Positions 1 to 9,439 of a DNA stretch of 64,000 nucleotides are shown here, piece after piece. The position numbers and the translations under genes are program-made. This stretch comes from an uncultured Pelagibacteraceae bacterium (GTDB lineage Bacteria; Pseudomonadota; Alphaproteobacteria; Pelagibacterales; Pelagibacteraceae). The stretch covers positions 21,313-85,312 of the forward strand of contig CACKVM010000002.1 of NCBI GenBank assembly GCA_902603625.1, read 5' to 3'. The notes under the pieces were generated by a model that saw only the letters and a list, made by a program, of their open reading frames with translations, was not told where the DNA came from and did no database searches. Positions within the stretch are counted from its first letter, which is position 1; every line of letters starts with the position of its first letter.

Positions 1-378
1 TTTGATTACATCAATTTTCGTCTCAGGATTTAAAGATACCCCAACCTTCTTTTTTAATTTTTTTATTTTGTTTATTGAGTCTATCAAACTACTTGTTGCC
101 TCAGGATGAATGGTAATAATATCCGCACCTGCTTCTGAGTAAGCATCTATGTATTTATGAACTGGTGATATCATTAAATGAACATCAAATATCATTGAAG
201 ATTTATCTTTTAATGCTTTAATTACAGGAGGGCCAATTGTTAAATTAGGAACAAAATGCCCATCCATGACGTCCACATGGATCATATCAGCACCAGCATC
301 TTCCAGTCTTTTAATTTCTTTTCCAAGCTGACCAAAATCAGCTGATAATATTGATGGTGAAATTTGTATTTTTTTCAT
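1..378 (-). CDS. rpe: Ribulose-phosphate 3-epimerase, C-terminus beyond window
   Basis: Translating the minus strand from the ATG at 378-376 gives MKKIQISPSILSADFGQLG, then HVDVMDGHFVPNLTIGP and FDVHLMI. These are the signature TIM-barrel motifs of ribulose-5-phosphate 3-epimerase, with the metal and catalytic His/Asp residues in HVDVMDGHF and DVHLM. The enzyme interconverts ribulose-5-phosphate and xylulose-5-phosphate in the pentose phosphate pathway in the cytoplasm. Only the first 126 codons are inside the window; the reading frame runs open through base 1, so the ORF track missed it. A membrane-protein gene lies 28 bp upstream on the same strand. Confidence 0.95.
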   Translation of the reverse strand, partial: MKKIQISPSILSADFGQLGKEIKRLEDAGADMIHVDVMDGHFVPNLTIGPPVIKALKDKSSMIFDVHLMISPVHKYIDAYSEAGADIITIHPEATSSLIDSINKIKKLKKKVGVSLNPETKIDVIK

Positions 379-406
379 TGATAACTAGATTTACTAGTAT
401 CAATTT

Positions 407-763
407 TTAAAATTTAATTGAATTAAAAAATTGGTAAATTTGTCTCGAAATTTCACTTTCTAAAGGAAAAGATAGCATACCCATTACAGAATAACCTAAA
501 ACCCATGGCATTAGGTAAAATCTTATCATAAAAAAAAACCATGCTACATATAAGGGAACTAGTGGTTGAATTATAAATTTTGGAGTCAAAGGTTTGAAAA
601 TATTAATCAAGGGATTAGTAAATTTAACAAATACTTTCATAAAAAAAAATTGAGAGTCTTCTCTTTGGAAGATGTTCATCGCGACTCTTCCAATCAAAGT
701 CCACATAATTACTCCAAGAATATAATCAATTATATAAACTAAGGGGTGAAAGTTAGCTGACAT
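407..763 (-). CDS. Small integral membrane protein, YggT-like
   Basis: This 118-residue protein has two or three hydrophobic segments (about residues 9-30, 60-85 and 85-97). Between them sits a stretch reading KFTNPLINIFKPLTPKF, which resembles the family pattern of YggT (CCB3-like) proteins in which a TEPLL-P-R-P turn separates two membrane helices. The function of YggT proteins is poorly defined; roles in membrane protein or cytochrome assembly and osmotic stress have been suggested. It lies between rpe and the symporter on the same strand, downstream of a clear terminator, so it is probably transcribed separately from the symporter. A second, more typical YggT gene occurs at 11220. The assignment is by weak motif similarity only. 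Confidence 0.5.
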   Translation of the reverse strand: MSANFHPLVYIIDYILGVIMWTLIGRVAMNIFQREDSQFFFMKVFVKFTNPLINIFKPLTPKFIIQPLVPLYVAWFFFMIRFYLMPWVLGYSVMGMLSFPLESEISRQIYQFFNSIKF

Positions 764-796
764 TCAAAATTTATATTGGAAAAATTAAGAAATTAA

Positions 797-820
797 AAGG
801 GGCGAAATTAATCGCCCCTT
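797..820 (-). terminator. Rho-independent terminator of the symporter operon
   Basis: The sequence AAGGGGCGA, loop AATTAA, TCGCCCCTT forms a perfect 9-bp GC-rich stem. Read on the minus strand it is followed by TTTAATT, a short U-rich run, and it lies just after the stop codon of the 833-2647 gene. It is one of only two such GC-rich hairpins I noticed in this AT-rich window. Confidence 0.85.
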
Positions 821-832
821 AAATAAGATTAT

Positions 833-2647
833 TTAATGTTGTTTACCTAGGATCGATTTACCTGACGGTACACGAACCTCATCAACCATTTTTTGTGTTG
901 CAGCATTAGGCTCTGCAGTAATTAAACTTACTACTACCATAGATACTAAGCTGACTGCTGAACCAAAGATACCAAACGTTAACTGCGTAATACCCAAGAA
1001 TCCACTTCCGCCGTTTCTTACCCAAATTAGGTAACCAGCACCAGAAATTAATCCTAAAGCCATACCAGCTATAGCACCTTCTCTGTTAGCTCTCTTCCAC
1101 CATACACCAAGTACAAGTGGGAAGAACAATCCAGACATCGCAAAGTCAAAAGCCCAGATTACTGAACCTAAGATACCTTGGATCTCCATTGCTGCAATAG
1201 TTGCTCCAGCAAAACCAATTACTACAAGTAATACCCTTGCAACAACTAGTCGTTTTGCAGTTTCTGCTTTTGGATCAATGATCTTGTAGTACAAGTCATG
1301 AGATAAAGCATTTGCAATCGCTAGAATCAAACCATCCGCTGTAGACATAGCAGCAGCCATACCTCCAGCAGCAACTAGACCTGAGATTACATATGGTAAT
1401 CCAGCTATTTCTGGAGTTGCTAACACAACGGCTTTACCACCCATGAAAAACTCGTTTAATTCAAGAGTTCCATTTCCGTTAAAGTCGCTTACAAACATTA
1501 AGTTTGCTTGGTTCCAGTTTTGATACCAATCTATCGCTTGAACTTCTGCAATCGATTTACCGATAATACCAGTTGGTAATGACGGATCAATCAATGACAA
1601 TTTAGACAGTGTAGCTAACATTGGAGCAGAAGAATAAAGTAGGAAGATAAAGAATAATGACCAACCTACTGATTTTCTAGCTGCTTTTACACTTGGAGTA
1701 GTGAAATATCTCATCATCACGTGCGGTAATGAAGCTGTTCCCATCATCATCGCTAGTGCTAATGAAATAAATGCCCAAGGTGTAGCGTTAACCGCTGAGT
1801 GAGCTTTAGTTATTCCAGCTAAGCCTTTAGGTACTTCCTTTAGATTTTCAGCTGAGTTTTTTACAAAACCAAACTGAGCTTCTAATTCAGCAATTCTAGA
1901 AACTTCATCAGCTAACATAAAGTGTGGGAAGAAACCCGCACCCATTTTGTTACTGATCCAGAATACCGGAAGTAAATAAGCTATAATTAGTACAATGTAC
2001 TGTGCTACCTGTGTCCAAGTTACTCCTCTCATACCACCTAACATAGAACATAATAAGATACTTATTAGTCCAACATAAACTGCGTATTGGAATGGAATAT
2101 CAAGAGCAACAGATGCAATTGTTCCTGTAGCGTTAATCTGTGCAGTCACATAAGTAAATGAAGCAACAGTTAAAACTATTACTGCCATTAACCTAGATAA
2201 ATTACCACCGTATCTTGTACCAATAAAATCTGGAACTGTGTAACAGCCAAATTTTCTTAAGTATGGTGCTAATAAAGATGCAACTAACACATATCCACCA
2301 GTCCAACCTACAAGTAGTGCCATATAACCGTAACCTTTAAAGTAAATACCACCTGCCATCGCAACAAACGATGCACCAGACATCCAGTCTGCTGCTGTTG
2401 CCATTCCGTTGAACACGGTAGGTACTTGTCTTCCAGCTACGTAATACGCATCTGCTTGAGCTGTACGTGATAGATAACCAATTATCGCGTAGATGGCTAC
2501 TGTAAAGGCTACGAAACAAATTCCGATAGCTTTAGCTGACATACCCATCTGTTCAGCAATTGCCATAATGATTATGAAAGCTAAAAATCCACCTGTATAG
2601 ATTCCATAAACTTTAGGCAAGTTGTCTATAAAATTACCTTTTAACAT
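833..2647 (-). CDS. Sodium:solute symporter, acetate-type (VC_2705-like subfamily)
   Basis: This is a 604-residue polytopic membrane protein with about 13 hydrophobic segments and the SSSF-family region YYVAGRQVPTVFNGMATAADWMSGASF. It belongs to the sodium/solute symporters related to ActP. A DUF4212 partner directly upstream, sharing one base, is the typical gene arrangement of the VC_2705 subfamily. Acs lies about 1 kb away, so a short-chain monocarboxylate such as acetate is a plausible substrate, though this is inference. Between membrane segments the protein carries DFNGNGTLELNE, which fits a complete EF-hand calcium loop. The C-terminus is a short polar tail. A terminator follows the stop codon. 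Confidence 0.9.
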   Translation of the reverse strand: MLKGNFIDNLPKVYGIYTGGFLAFIIIMAIAEQMGMSAKAIGICFVAFTVAIYAIIGYLSRTAQADAYYVAGRQVPTVFNGMATAADWMSGASFVAMAGGIYFKGYGYMALLVGWTGGYVLVASLLAPYLRKFGCYTVPDFIGTRYGGNLSRLMAVIVLTVASFTYVTAQINATGTIASVALDIPFQYAVYVGLISILLCSMLGGMRGVTWTQVAQYIVLIIAYLLPVFWISNKMGAGFFPHFMLADEVSRIAELEAQFGFVKNSAENLKEVPKGLAGITKAHSAVNATPWAFISLALAMMMGTASLPHVMMRYFTTPSVKAARKSVGWSLFFIFLLYSSAPMLATLSKLSLIDPSLPTGIIGKSIAEVQAIDWYQNWNQANLMFVSDFNGNGTLELNEFFMGGKAVVLATPEIAGLPYVISGLVAAGGMAAAMSTADGLILAIANALSHDLYYKIIDPKAETAKRLVVARVLLVVIGFAGATIAAMEIQGILGSVIWAFDFAMSGLFFPLVLGVWWKRANREGAIAGMALGLISGAGYLIWVRNGGSGFLGITQLTFGIFGSAVSLVSMVVVSLITAEPNAATQKMVDEVRVPSGKSILGKQH

Positions 2648-2907
2648 TAGTCGTCTCCTCTTTCACTGAAGCCGAATTCTTCATCAATTTTTTCTTGTCT
2701 ATTCGCAAACCAGAAAATTAAGATTACGAAAATTCCAAGAGAACCTTGACAAGTGAACCAATAAGTTAACGGGTATCCAAATGGACCTGTTACTTCGTTC
2801 ATTTCTGCTCCGAAAAGGAAGATGCCAATTGAGAATACAAACCAGATTGCCAACGTTACCATTAACAATCCCCTGGTTTTTTCCCAGTGTTGTGCTTGTT
2901 TTGACAT
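2647..2907 (-). CDS. DUF4212 small subunit of sodium/solute symporter
   Basis: The 86-residue protein has two membrane helices (about residues 15-35 and 48-66) and the pattern WFVFSIGIFLFGAEMNEVTGPFGYPLTYWF, characteristic of DUF4212. Such proteins are encoded immediately before VC_2705-type symporters and are presumed to be an accessory membrane subunit. Its stop codon overlaps the symporter ATG by one base, implying translational coupling. A purine-rich AGAGAGAGG ribosome binding site precedes the start. The gene is divergent from the hypothetical gene at 3032 across a 124-bp intergenic region that probably holds both promoters. Confidence 0.88.
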   Translation of the reverse strand: MSKQAQHWEKTRGLLMVTLAIWFVFSIGIFLFGAEMNEVTGPFGYPLTYWFTCQGSLGIFVILIFWFANRQEKIDEEFGFSERGDD

Positions 2908-3031
2908 TTATACCTCTCTCTTTTAGTTATAACTGGCCGAAACCATAACCATTATGAAAAAGATTTAAAGTGTTAAAATTGTACAAAAAAAGTGGTTTTT
3001 TGAGGTATAATTCAGATAATTAGCTGATTTT

Positions 3032-3655
3032 ATGGCAAAATATAAATTAACTTGGAAAGATCTAACTTGGAGAGATTTTAAGATTTATTTATTTGCATTA
3101 TTTAAAGCTTTTATTCCTAAACAAAAAATAAGTGATTTAAACCAGCTTGAAAACTTTATTCAAACGAAATCAGCATGGGTAACACAAGTAACACTTTATG
3201 GTTATCTAAAAACTAGGATGGGGACACGATATGTTCTTCATTTTGAGAATGATGAATTTATGAAGTCAGTAAATACAGCTAAGTGGAATATTTATGCAGA
3301 TGCTCTTCAAGACCTTACATTTTATACTTTTTCGTATTTATATGTAAATTTTGATTATCGAGATACCAATAAAGCAAAAGATATTTTTTTTAATATTCTA
3401 GATGATGAAACTTCTAATAAGATGCCGTTAGATATAATTGATAAAAATAAAAAAATTTTTACAGAAAGATTTCAAAATTTAGATTGGAAGAGTTACTGTA
3501 ATAGTCTTCCATTTAATTCGAGTGCATTATCCTTATACAAGTGGTCACCTATTGCTGAAAATTTAAAAGAACTCGATCGTAAAATTGTATTAAATTCAGC
3601 AATATTGAAATGGGATATTATTAAAAAAGAATTTAAAGAAAGAATAAAGTTTTAA
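3032..3655 (+). CDS. Hypothetical protein, 207 aa
   Basis: I do not recognise a family. The protein is soluble-looking with no signal peptide or membrane segment, and is rich in Lys and aromatic residues (for example [14 protein letters not shown] near the N-terminus and [17 protein letters not shown] in the middle). Base composition matches its neighbours. It starts from ATG at 3032 after a divergent promoter region shared with the symporter operon. Its stop overlaps the stop region of acs by 4 bp in convergent orientation. Its position between an acetate-type symporter and acetyl-CoA synthetase is suggestive of a role in the same process, but nothing in the sequence demonstrates this. Confidence 0.7.
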   Translation: MAKYKLTWKDLTWRDFKIYLFALFKAFIPKQKISDLNQLENFIQTKSAWVTQVTLYGYLKTRMGTRYVLHFENDEFMKSVNTAKWNIYADALQDLTFYTFSYLYVNFDYRDTNKAKDIFFNILDDETSNKMPLDIIDKNKKIFTERFQNLDWKSYCNSLPFNSSALSLYKWSPIAENLKELDRKIVLNSAILKWDIIKKEFKERIKF

Positions 3656-5730
3656 ATATTTTTTCTGTTTTCAACTAAACTGCTTACAACACTCGGATCT
3701 GCCAACGTCGTAGTATCTCCTAATTGTCCGTGTTCATTAGCTGCAATTTTTCTTAAAATTCTTCTCATAATTTTACCAGATCTTGTTTTTGGAAGGCCAG
3801 GAGTAAAATGAATTAAATCTGGTGTGGCAAGGGGTCCAATCTGTTTTCTTACCCAGAGTTTTAGATCTCTTTCAAGCTCTCCAGTTTCTTGTTCGCCTGC
3901 ATTTAGAGTCACATAACAATACAATCCATTTCCTTTAATGTCATGTGGGTAACCTACTACTGCAGCCTCTGCAACTTTTGGATGAGCAACGAACGCACTT
4001 TCAATTTCTGCAGTTCCTAGGTTATGACCAGATACTATAATTACATCATCTACTCTTCCAGTAATCCAATAATATCCGTCTTTGTCTCTTCTACAACCAT
4101 CCCCTGTAAAATATTTACCATTGAATTGTGAGAAATATGTATCAATAAATCTTTGATGGTCTCCATAGACTGTTCTCATTTGACCTGGCCATGACTGAGA
4201 GATACAAAGCCTACCTTCTCCGGCACCTCTAATTTCTTTTCCATCTTTATCAACTAAAACAGGTTTAATTCCATAAAAAGGTTTAGTTGCGGAACCAGGT
4301 TTTAAAGGGATCGCTCCCGTTTGAGGTGCAATCATTATTCCACCTGTTTCTGTTTGCCACCATGTATCAACTATAGGACATTTAGAGTCACCAACAACTT
4401 TGTAATACCACATCCAAGCTTCGGGATTAATTGGTTCACCTACTGTTCCCAATAATTTTAAAGATTTTCTTGAAGTCTTATTAACTGGACCATCTCCCTC
4501 TCTCATTAAAGCTCTAATAGCCGTTGGAGCAGTGTAAAAAATATTTACTTTATATTTGTCTACTATTTGCCACCACCTTGAACTATCTGGATAATTTGGA
4601 ACACCTTCAAACATTATCGTTGTCGCTCCATTGGCAAGAGGTCCATAAATTATATAGCTGTGTCCTGTCACCCAACCTATATCTGCTGTGCACCAGTAAA
4701 TATCTTTTGGTTTATAATTAAAAATGTATTGATGAGTCATTGATGCATAAACCATGTATCCACCAGTAGTATGTAATACTCCTTTAGGTTTACCTGTAGA
4801 TCCAGAGGTATAAAGAATAAACATTGGATCTTCAGCATTCATTTCTTCAGGTTCACATTCATTAGAAACATCTTTAATTAAATCATGATACCAAATATCT
4901 CTATTTTCATTCCAATCAATTTCATTTCCAGTTCTTTTTACAACAATGCATTTTTTTACATTTGGACAACTTAATAATGCTTCGTCAGTTATTGCTTTTA
5001 GAGGTATTTTTTTACCACCCCTAAGACCTTCGTCTGCAGTTATAATAAATTCAGACTCGCAATCATTTACTCTTCCCGAAATAGATTCTGCCGAAAAACC
5101 TCCAAAAATAATTGAGTGTACCGCTCCTATCCTTACGCATGCTAACATTAGAACAGCAAGTTCTGGTATCATTGTTAAATAAATTGTTACTCTATCTCCT
5201 TTTTGAATTCCTAATTTTTTTAAACCATTAGCAGCTCTTGATACCTTTTGATGAAGTTGTTTATATGTAATTCTTTGGTTATCTTTTGGATCATCCCCAA
5301 CCCAAATGATTGCAGTTTTATCTTTTTTATCTTTTAAATGTCTATCAATACAATTCGCTGAAGCATTCAAAGTTCCATCTTCGAACCATTTAATCCTTAC
5401 CTCTTTTGAACTGTATTTTACATCCTTAATTTTTTTGTATGGTTTTATCCAAGTGATCCTTTTTCCTTCTTTTTTCCAAAATCCTTCATTATTTTTAATC
5501 GATTCATTATATTTTTTTTGATATTGGTTTTTATCTGCAATACTAGTTTTTACCCACTGGGGTTTGGTCTTAATTATTAACTCGGATGGTTCATTTTTTT
5601 TATCAATTTTTTTTTTATTTTTTTTTATCTTTCTTTTTCTTCCTTTGGAGATATTTTTTGTTCTTTTTTTAATCACTCTTTTTTTAGAGGATCTTTTTAT
5701 TACTTTTCTTTTTTTCTTTTTTTTTGGCAT
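3652..5730 (-). CDS. acs: Acetyl-CoA synthetase with Lys/Arg-rich N-terminal extension
   Basis: AMP-forming acetate:CoA ligase, converting acetate, ATP and CoA to acetyl-CoA via acetyl-AMP. The 692 residues include the ACAS N-terminal region ([19 protein letters not shown]), the P-loop [26 protein letters not shown], and the C-terminal [11 protein letters not shown] whose Lys is the conserved catalytic and acetylatable residue. Typical Acs is about 650 residues. The extra length is an N-terminal tail in which I count 28 Lys/Arg among the first 50 residues ([10 protein letters not shown]...). No ATG, GTG or TTG lies downstream of the tail before the conserved domain, so the tail should be translated. 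It is near the symporter that could supply acetate. Confidence 0.96.
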   Translation of the reverse strand: MPKKKKKRKVIKRSSKKRVIKKRTKNISKGRKRKIKKNKKKIDKKNEPSELIIKTKPQWVKTSIADKNQYQKKYNESIKNNEGFWKKEGKRITWIKPYKKIKDVKYSSKEVRIKWFEDGTLNASANCIDRHLKDKKDKTAIIWVGDDPKDNQRITYKQLHQKVSRAANGLKKLGIQKGDRVTIYLTMIPELAVLMLACVRIGAVHSIIFGGFSAESISGRVNDCESEFIITADEGLRGGKKIPLKAITDEALLSCPNVKKCIVVKRTGNEIDWNENRDIWYHDLIKDVSNECEPEEMNAEDPMFILYTSGSTGKPKGVLHTTGGYMVYASMTHQYIFNYKPKDIYWCTADIGWVTGHSYIIYGPLANGATTIMFEGVPNYPDSSRWWQIVDKYKVNIFYTAPTAIRALMREGDGPVNKTSRKSLKLLGTVGEPINPEAWMWYYKVVGDSKCPIVDTWWQTETGGIMIAPQTGAIPLKPGSATKPFYGIKPVLVDKDGKEIRGAGEGRLCISQSWPGQMRTVYGDHQRFIDTYFSQFNGKYFTGDGCRRDKDGYYWITGRVDDVIIVSGHNLGTAEIESAFVAHPKVAEAAVVGYPHDIKGNGLYCYVTLNAGEQETGELERDLKLWVRKQIGPLATPDLIHFTPGLPKTRSGKIMRRILRKIAANEHGQLGDTTTLADPSVVSSLVENRKNI

Positions 5731-5746
5731 TTTATTTTATTTATAA

Positions 5747-6160
5747 TCAAATCTTACTCATGTTATTTAAAATTTTCCAGCTTTTAGAGTCTATTGGCAT
5801 TACAGATAATCTGCTTTGTTTTATCAAGGGTATTTGACCTAATTTCTTGTTTTTTTTAATCTCGCTCAATGAAATCGGTTTATCAAATTTTTTGAGAAAT
5901 TTAACTGTAATCGCAACAAAACGCCCAGATTGATCTGTTGCATCTGGGTAGGCTTCTTTTATGACTTTTACTATTCCAACAATTTCTTTTCCAATATTTG
6001 AATGATAAAAAAAACATAAGTCACCTTTTTTCATGGATTTGAGATTTTTAGCAGCTTGATAATTTCTTACACCGTCCCAAGCAGCTCCTTTGATCCCAGC
6101 TTGTTTTTGTTGATCAATAGACCAAACATTCGGCTCTGATTTAATTAACCAATATCGCAT
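5747..6160 (-). CDS. EVE domain protein
   Basis: The 137-residue protein begins MRYWLIKSEPNVWSID and contains WDGVRNYQAAKNL and GDLCFFYHSN, the hallmarks of the EVE domain (thymocyte nuclear protein 1 family), a PUA-like fold proposed to read modified bases in nucleic acids. The whole protein is the domain; there is no fusion partner. It lies 16 bp upstream of acs on the same strand and could be co-transcribed. Its start faces the glycosyltransferase gene across about 105 bp of AT-rich sequence containing a small ATAGTA-TTT-TACTAT inverted repeat. The precise ligand is unknown. Confidence 0.9.
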   Translation of the reverse strand: MRYWLIKSEPNVWSIDQQKQAGIKGAAWDGVRNYQAAKNLKSMKKGDLCFFYHSNIGKEIVGIVKVIKEAYPDATDQSGRFVAITVKFLKKFDKPISLSEIKKNKKLGQIPLIKQSRLSVMPIDSKSWKILNNMSKI

Positions 6161-6265
6161 TATTTTATAAATTTATAATCTCTTTTTAGTCTTAATGAAA
6201 TTATATTTTAGACGAACATTAGAATAGTATTTTACTATGCTATTATAAATATATAATTATAAAAA

Positions 6266-7408
6266 ATGAATATTTTAATTTGGGCTCCATTTATCCAAAA
6301 AGTTGGCACAACCTCAAATGTTCAAAATTTGATTAGTTCTTTTATAAAATTTTCAAAAAAAGATAATTTTAAAATTGATCTAATTAATGTTTTTGGTGAA
6401 TGGGATAATTATGAATTTAGAGATATTAGAGTAAATAAAATTAAATTATTAAATTTTAAGTTTCTAAAAGAAAGTAAAAAAAATGGTTTTTTAAGAAGTC
6501 GAATTTATACGATATTAATTATAATTCTTTCAATATTTCCATTGATAAAGATATTAAATAAAAAAAAATATGATTTTTTATTTGCTCACTTGATAACTTC
6601 CTTACCGATTTTTTTATTAAACTTTATTAATAAAGATATTAAATTAATACTTAATATTGCAGGGTTTCCTAAGTTAACTTTACTAAGATCTTTCTTTTGG
6701 AAATTAAATCAAAAAAAAATTTATAATATAATTTGTCCTTCCCAAGAAACGAAAAATCTTTTGAAAGAAAAAAATATTTTTAATGAGAAAAAACTTTTTG
6801 TAATTAAAGACCCACATATTAGCGCAAGGGGTATTGTTAAAAAGAAAAACTATGTTGACGATGAAAAATATATTTCAAAAAATAAAATAATTTCGATTGG
6901 TCGTTTAACTAAACAAAAAAATTATATTTTTTTATTAGAGGCATTTAAAAAAATTCTAGGTTTAAAAAAAGACCTTGAATTGATAATAATTGGTGATGGA
7001 GAACAAAAAAAAATCATAGAAAAAAAAATACACGATTTAGGAATTTCAAGTCATGTTACATTAAAAGGTTATCAGAAAAATGTTTATAAGTATTTAAATA
7101 AATCACTTTGTTATTTTTCAACATCTCTTTGGGAAGGACCGGATTTAGCTATGCTTGATGCAGCATTTTTAAATGTTCCAATAATCTGTAGTGATTGTAA
7201 GAGTGGCAGAAAGGAATTTATAGAAAACAATAAAAGGGGTTACATATTTGAAACTAATAATATGAACTCATTAATAGATGCCTTTAAGAAATTTTTTGAT
7301 GAAGATGAAGTAAAATTAAAAAGGATAATAATTGAGTCAAAAAAAGAAGTAAAAAATTTTACTCAATTTAGATTTTATCTAAATTTAATGAAAATTCTTA
7401 AAAATTAA
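6266..7408 (+). CDS. Glycosyltransferase, GT4-like (GT-B fold)
   Basis: The 380-residue protein has the two-domain layout of GT-B enzymes. The N-terminal half contains a hydrophobic stretch (about residues 78-95, IYTILIIILSIFPLIKIL) and ends near NIICPSQETKNLL. The C-terminal half has IISIGRLTKQKNYIFLLEAF and, later, SLWEGPDLAMLDAAFLNVPIICSD, corresponding to the nucleotide-sugar binding E-x7-E-like region of GT4. It probably transfers a sugar onto a cell-surface polysaccharide or lipopolysaccharide. The gene is noticeably richer in AT and Lys/Ile/Asn codons than its neighbours, as is common for SAR11 surface-polysaccharide genes. It stands alone, overlapping the convergent tsaD end by 4 bp. 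Confidence 0.85.
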   Translation: MNILIWAPFIQKVGTTSNVQNLISSFIKFSKKDNFKIDLINVFGEWDNYEFRDIRVNKIKLLNFKFLKESKKNGFLRSRIYTILIIILSIFPLIKILNKKKYDFLFAHLITSLPIFLLNFINKDIKLILNIAGFPKLTLLRSFFWKLNQKKIYNIICPSQETKNLLKEKNIFNEKKLFVIKDPHISARGIVKKKNYVDDEKYISKNKIISIGRLTKQKNYIFLLEAFKKILGLKKDLELIIIGDGEQKKIIEKKIHDLGISSHVTLKGYQKNVYKYLNKSLCYFSTSLWEGPDLAMLDAAFLNVPIICSDCKSGRKEFIENNKRGYIFETNNMNSLIDAFKKFFDEDEVKLKRIIIESKKEVKNFTQFRFYLNLMKILKN

Positions 7409-8478
7409 AATTTTACACCTGCTCCTTTTAAATAAGAAGCATTTTCATCCAGCTGCCATCTTGGTTTTGCTGGATGATCAAAATTATTTAATTCTTTTAA
7501 TTTATATTTTTCTAGACCAACCAATGCAATCATAGCAGCATTATCACCGCAAAATTCAATCGGAGGAAAAATACTTTTAAATTTTTTTTCATTACACAAA
7601 TTTGTTAACATTGATCTTATATTTCTATTAGCAGCTACACCTCCAGCAACTACAAATATTTTTTTCTCTACTATATTTTCTTTTTCGAATTTACTAAATG
7701 CAATTGTTGTTTTTTTATATAAAATTTCTTCTATAGTTTTTTGGAATGAGGCAGCGAGATCAAATTTATCTTGTTCCGTTTCAATTGATTTTGAAATTTT
7801 TAAAATCGAAGTTTTAAGACCAGCAAAAGAAAGATTACACCCACCTTTGTTAAATATCGGTTTAGGCAAATTATACCGATTGGAATTACCTTTTTTTGCA
7901 AGAATTTCTATTTGTGGACCACCTGGAAATTCTATTCCTAAAATTTTAGCCGTTTTGTCAAAAGCTTCTCCTAAAGCATCGTCAATAGTAGTACCTAACC
8001 TTTTGTATTTTCCTAGACCTAGAACACTCAAAAATTGTGAATGACCACCTGAAATTAACAAAAGTAAGTAAGGAAAATTTAAAGATGAATTTAGTTTTGG
8101 ACTTAACGCATGACCTTCAAGATGATTAACAGCTACAAAAGGAATATTTAATGTTGAGGCAAATGATTTAGCAAAACTTAATCCAACAGATAAACAAACT
8201 ATTAATCCTGGACCAGCGGTAGATGCTACAGCATCAATTTCCTCAATTTTTTTTCCACTATCATCAATTGCCTTTTGAACAATCCAATCAATTTTTTCAA
8301 TATGCGATCTTGCTGCCAATTCTGGAACAACTCCTCCGAATTCTTTATGTACATTTTCTTGACTAGAAACTACGTTCGATAATACTATTGGTATTCCTTG
8401 CTCATTTTCAGAGATAATTGATGCAGCTGTTTCATCACAGCTAGATTCAATCCCTAGAATTATAGGCTTTTTGGTCAT
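7405..8478 (-). CDS. tsaD: tRNA N6-adenosine threonylcarbamoyltransferase
   Basis: TsaD (Gcp/Kae1/Qri7 family, ASKHA fold) transfers the threonylcarbamoyl group to A37 of ANN-decoding tRNAs together with TsaB/TsaE. Visible signatures are the N-terminal ILGIESSCDETAASII, the metal-binding HLEGHALSP with its two histidines, LLISGGHSQF, and the C-terminal FVVAGGVAANRNIR and FCGDNAAMIA. Length 357 is normal. The start at 8478 faces hemC across only 39 bp, so the two genes probably use overlapping divergent promoters, the usual arrangement in alphaproteobacteria where tsaD and hemC sit back to back. Confidence 0.97.
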   Translation of the reverse strand: MTKKPIILGIESSCDETAASIISENEQGIPIVLSNVVSSQENVHKEFGGVVPELAARSHIEKIDWIVQKAIDDSGKKIEEIDAVASTAGPGLIVCLSVGLSFAKSFASTLNIPFVAVNHLEGHALSPKLNSSLNFPYLLLLISGGHSQFLSVLGLGKYKRLGTTIDDALGEAFDKTAKILGIEFPGGPQIEILAKKGNSNRYNLPKPIFNKGGCNLSFAGLKTSILKISKSIETEQDKFDLAASFQKTIEEILYKKTTIAFSKFEKENIVEKKIFVVAGGVAANRNIRSMLTNLCNEKKFKSIFPPIEFCGDNAAMIALVGLEKYKLKELNNFDHPAKPRWQLDENASYLKGAGVKF

Positions 8479-8517
8479 ACAAATAGTTTTTATAAATAGT
8501 ACTATCTGTTTACAAGT

Positions 8518-9438
8518 ATGAAAAAAAAGAAAATAGTTATAGGGTCAAGAGGAAGTAAATTAGCATTAATTTATGCTCAAAAAGTTAAAAATGAGATCAC
8601 TAAAAACCCTAAATTTAAAAATATTCAAATACACATAAAGAAAATTGTTACAAAAGGTGATAAAATAAAGGATATTAGATTATCTGATATAGGTGGAAAA
8701 GGCCTTTTTTCAAAAAATATAGAGCACAATTTATTGAAAAACAAAATTGATATTGCCGTTCATGCATTAAAGGATATGCCAGCTATAGAAACAAAAGGAC
8801 TTTCTACGTGTTCATTTCTTACCCGAAATGATCCAAGAGAAATTTTAATAAGCAATAATCAAAAAAAATTAAATGAGTTAAAAAAAAATTCAATAATTGG
8901 AACATCTTCTTTTAGGAGAGAATTTCAGATTAAAAATATAAAAAAAGGATTGATTTGTAAAATTATCAGAGGAAATGTTGACACAAGATTAGAAAAACTA
9001 AAAAAGGGTTTTTATGATGCTATTATTCTTTCATGTGCTGGTTTAAAATTGTTGAATTTAGAGGACAAAATTACTCAAACATTTTCTGTAAAAAAAATTA
9101 TACCAAGTGCAGGTCAAGGGATAATAGCTATGCAATGCAGAGAAAATGACTTGGAGATTTTCAATTTATTAAAGACTATTAATGATAAAAAGACATATAT
9201 TTGTGCAAAAGCCGAAAGAAACGTTTTAAAAATTTTAGAAGGAAGCTGTGAGACAGCTGTCGGTGTTCATGCTTCTTTAAAAAAAGATAGAATTACGATT
9301 GAAGCAGAACTTTTTTCTCTGGATGGATCAAAAAGATACTATGAAAAGAGGACGAGAAATAAAAAAGACTTCTTTAAATTAAGTAAAGAAATTGGAAAAA
9401 TTCTTAAAACAAAATCACAAGGACTTTATAGAAAATAA
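8518..9438 (+). CDS. hemC: Hydroxymethylbilane synthase (porphobilinogen deaminase)
   Basis: HemC polymerises four porphobilinogens into hydroxymethylbilane in heme and tetrapyrrole synthesis. The 306 residues show IGSRGSKLALIYAQ at the N-terminus, DIAVHALKDMP, GTSSFRRE, RGNVDTRLEKL and SAGQGIIAMQCR. The dipyrromethane cofactor Cys lies in LEGSCETAVGVHA. It is immediately followed by hemD, as is common. A start at 8518 gives the expected N-terminus with Lys-rich leading residues. Confidence 0.97.
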   Translation: MKKKKIVIGSRGSKLALIYAQKVKNEITKNPKFKNIQIHIKKIVTKGDKIKDIRLSDIGGKGLFSKNIEHNLLKNKIDIAVHALKDMPAIETKGLSTCSFLTRNDPREILISNNQKKLNELKKNSIIGTSSFRREFQIKNIKKGLICKIIRGNVDTRLEKLKKGFYDAIILSCAGLKLLNLEDKITQTFSVKKIIPSAGQGIIAMQCRENDLEIFNLLKTINDKKTYICAKAERNVLKILEGSCETAVGVHASLKKDRITIEAELFSLDGSKRYYEKRTRNKKDFFKLSKEIGKILKTKSQGLYRK

Positions 9439-9439
9439 A

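Noticed and set aside
5564-5746. Plus-strand ORF rich in Phe/Leu over the acs start
   Set aside because: It is the antisense reading of the Lys-rich acs tail (poly-T runs), which mimics a membrane protein.
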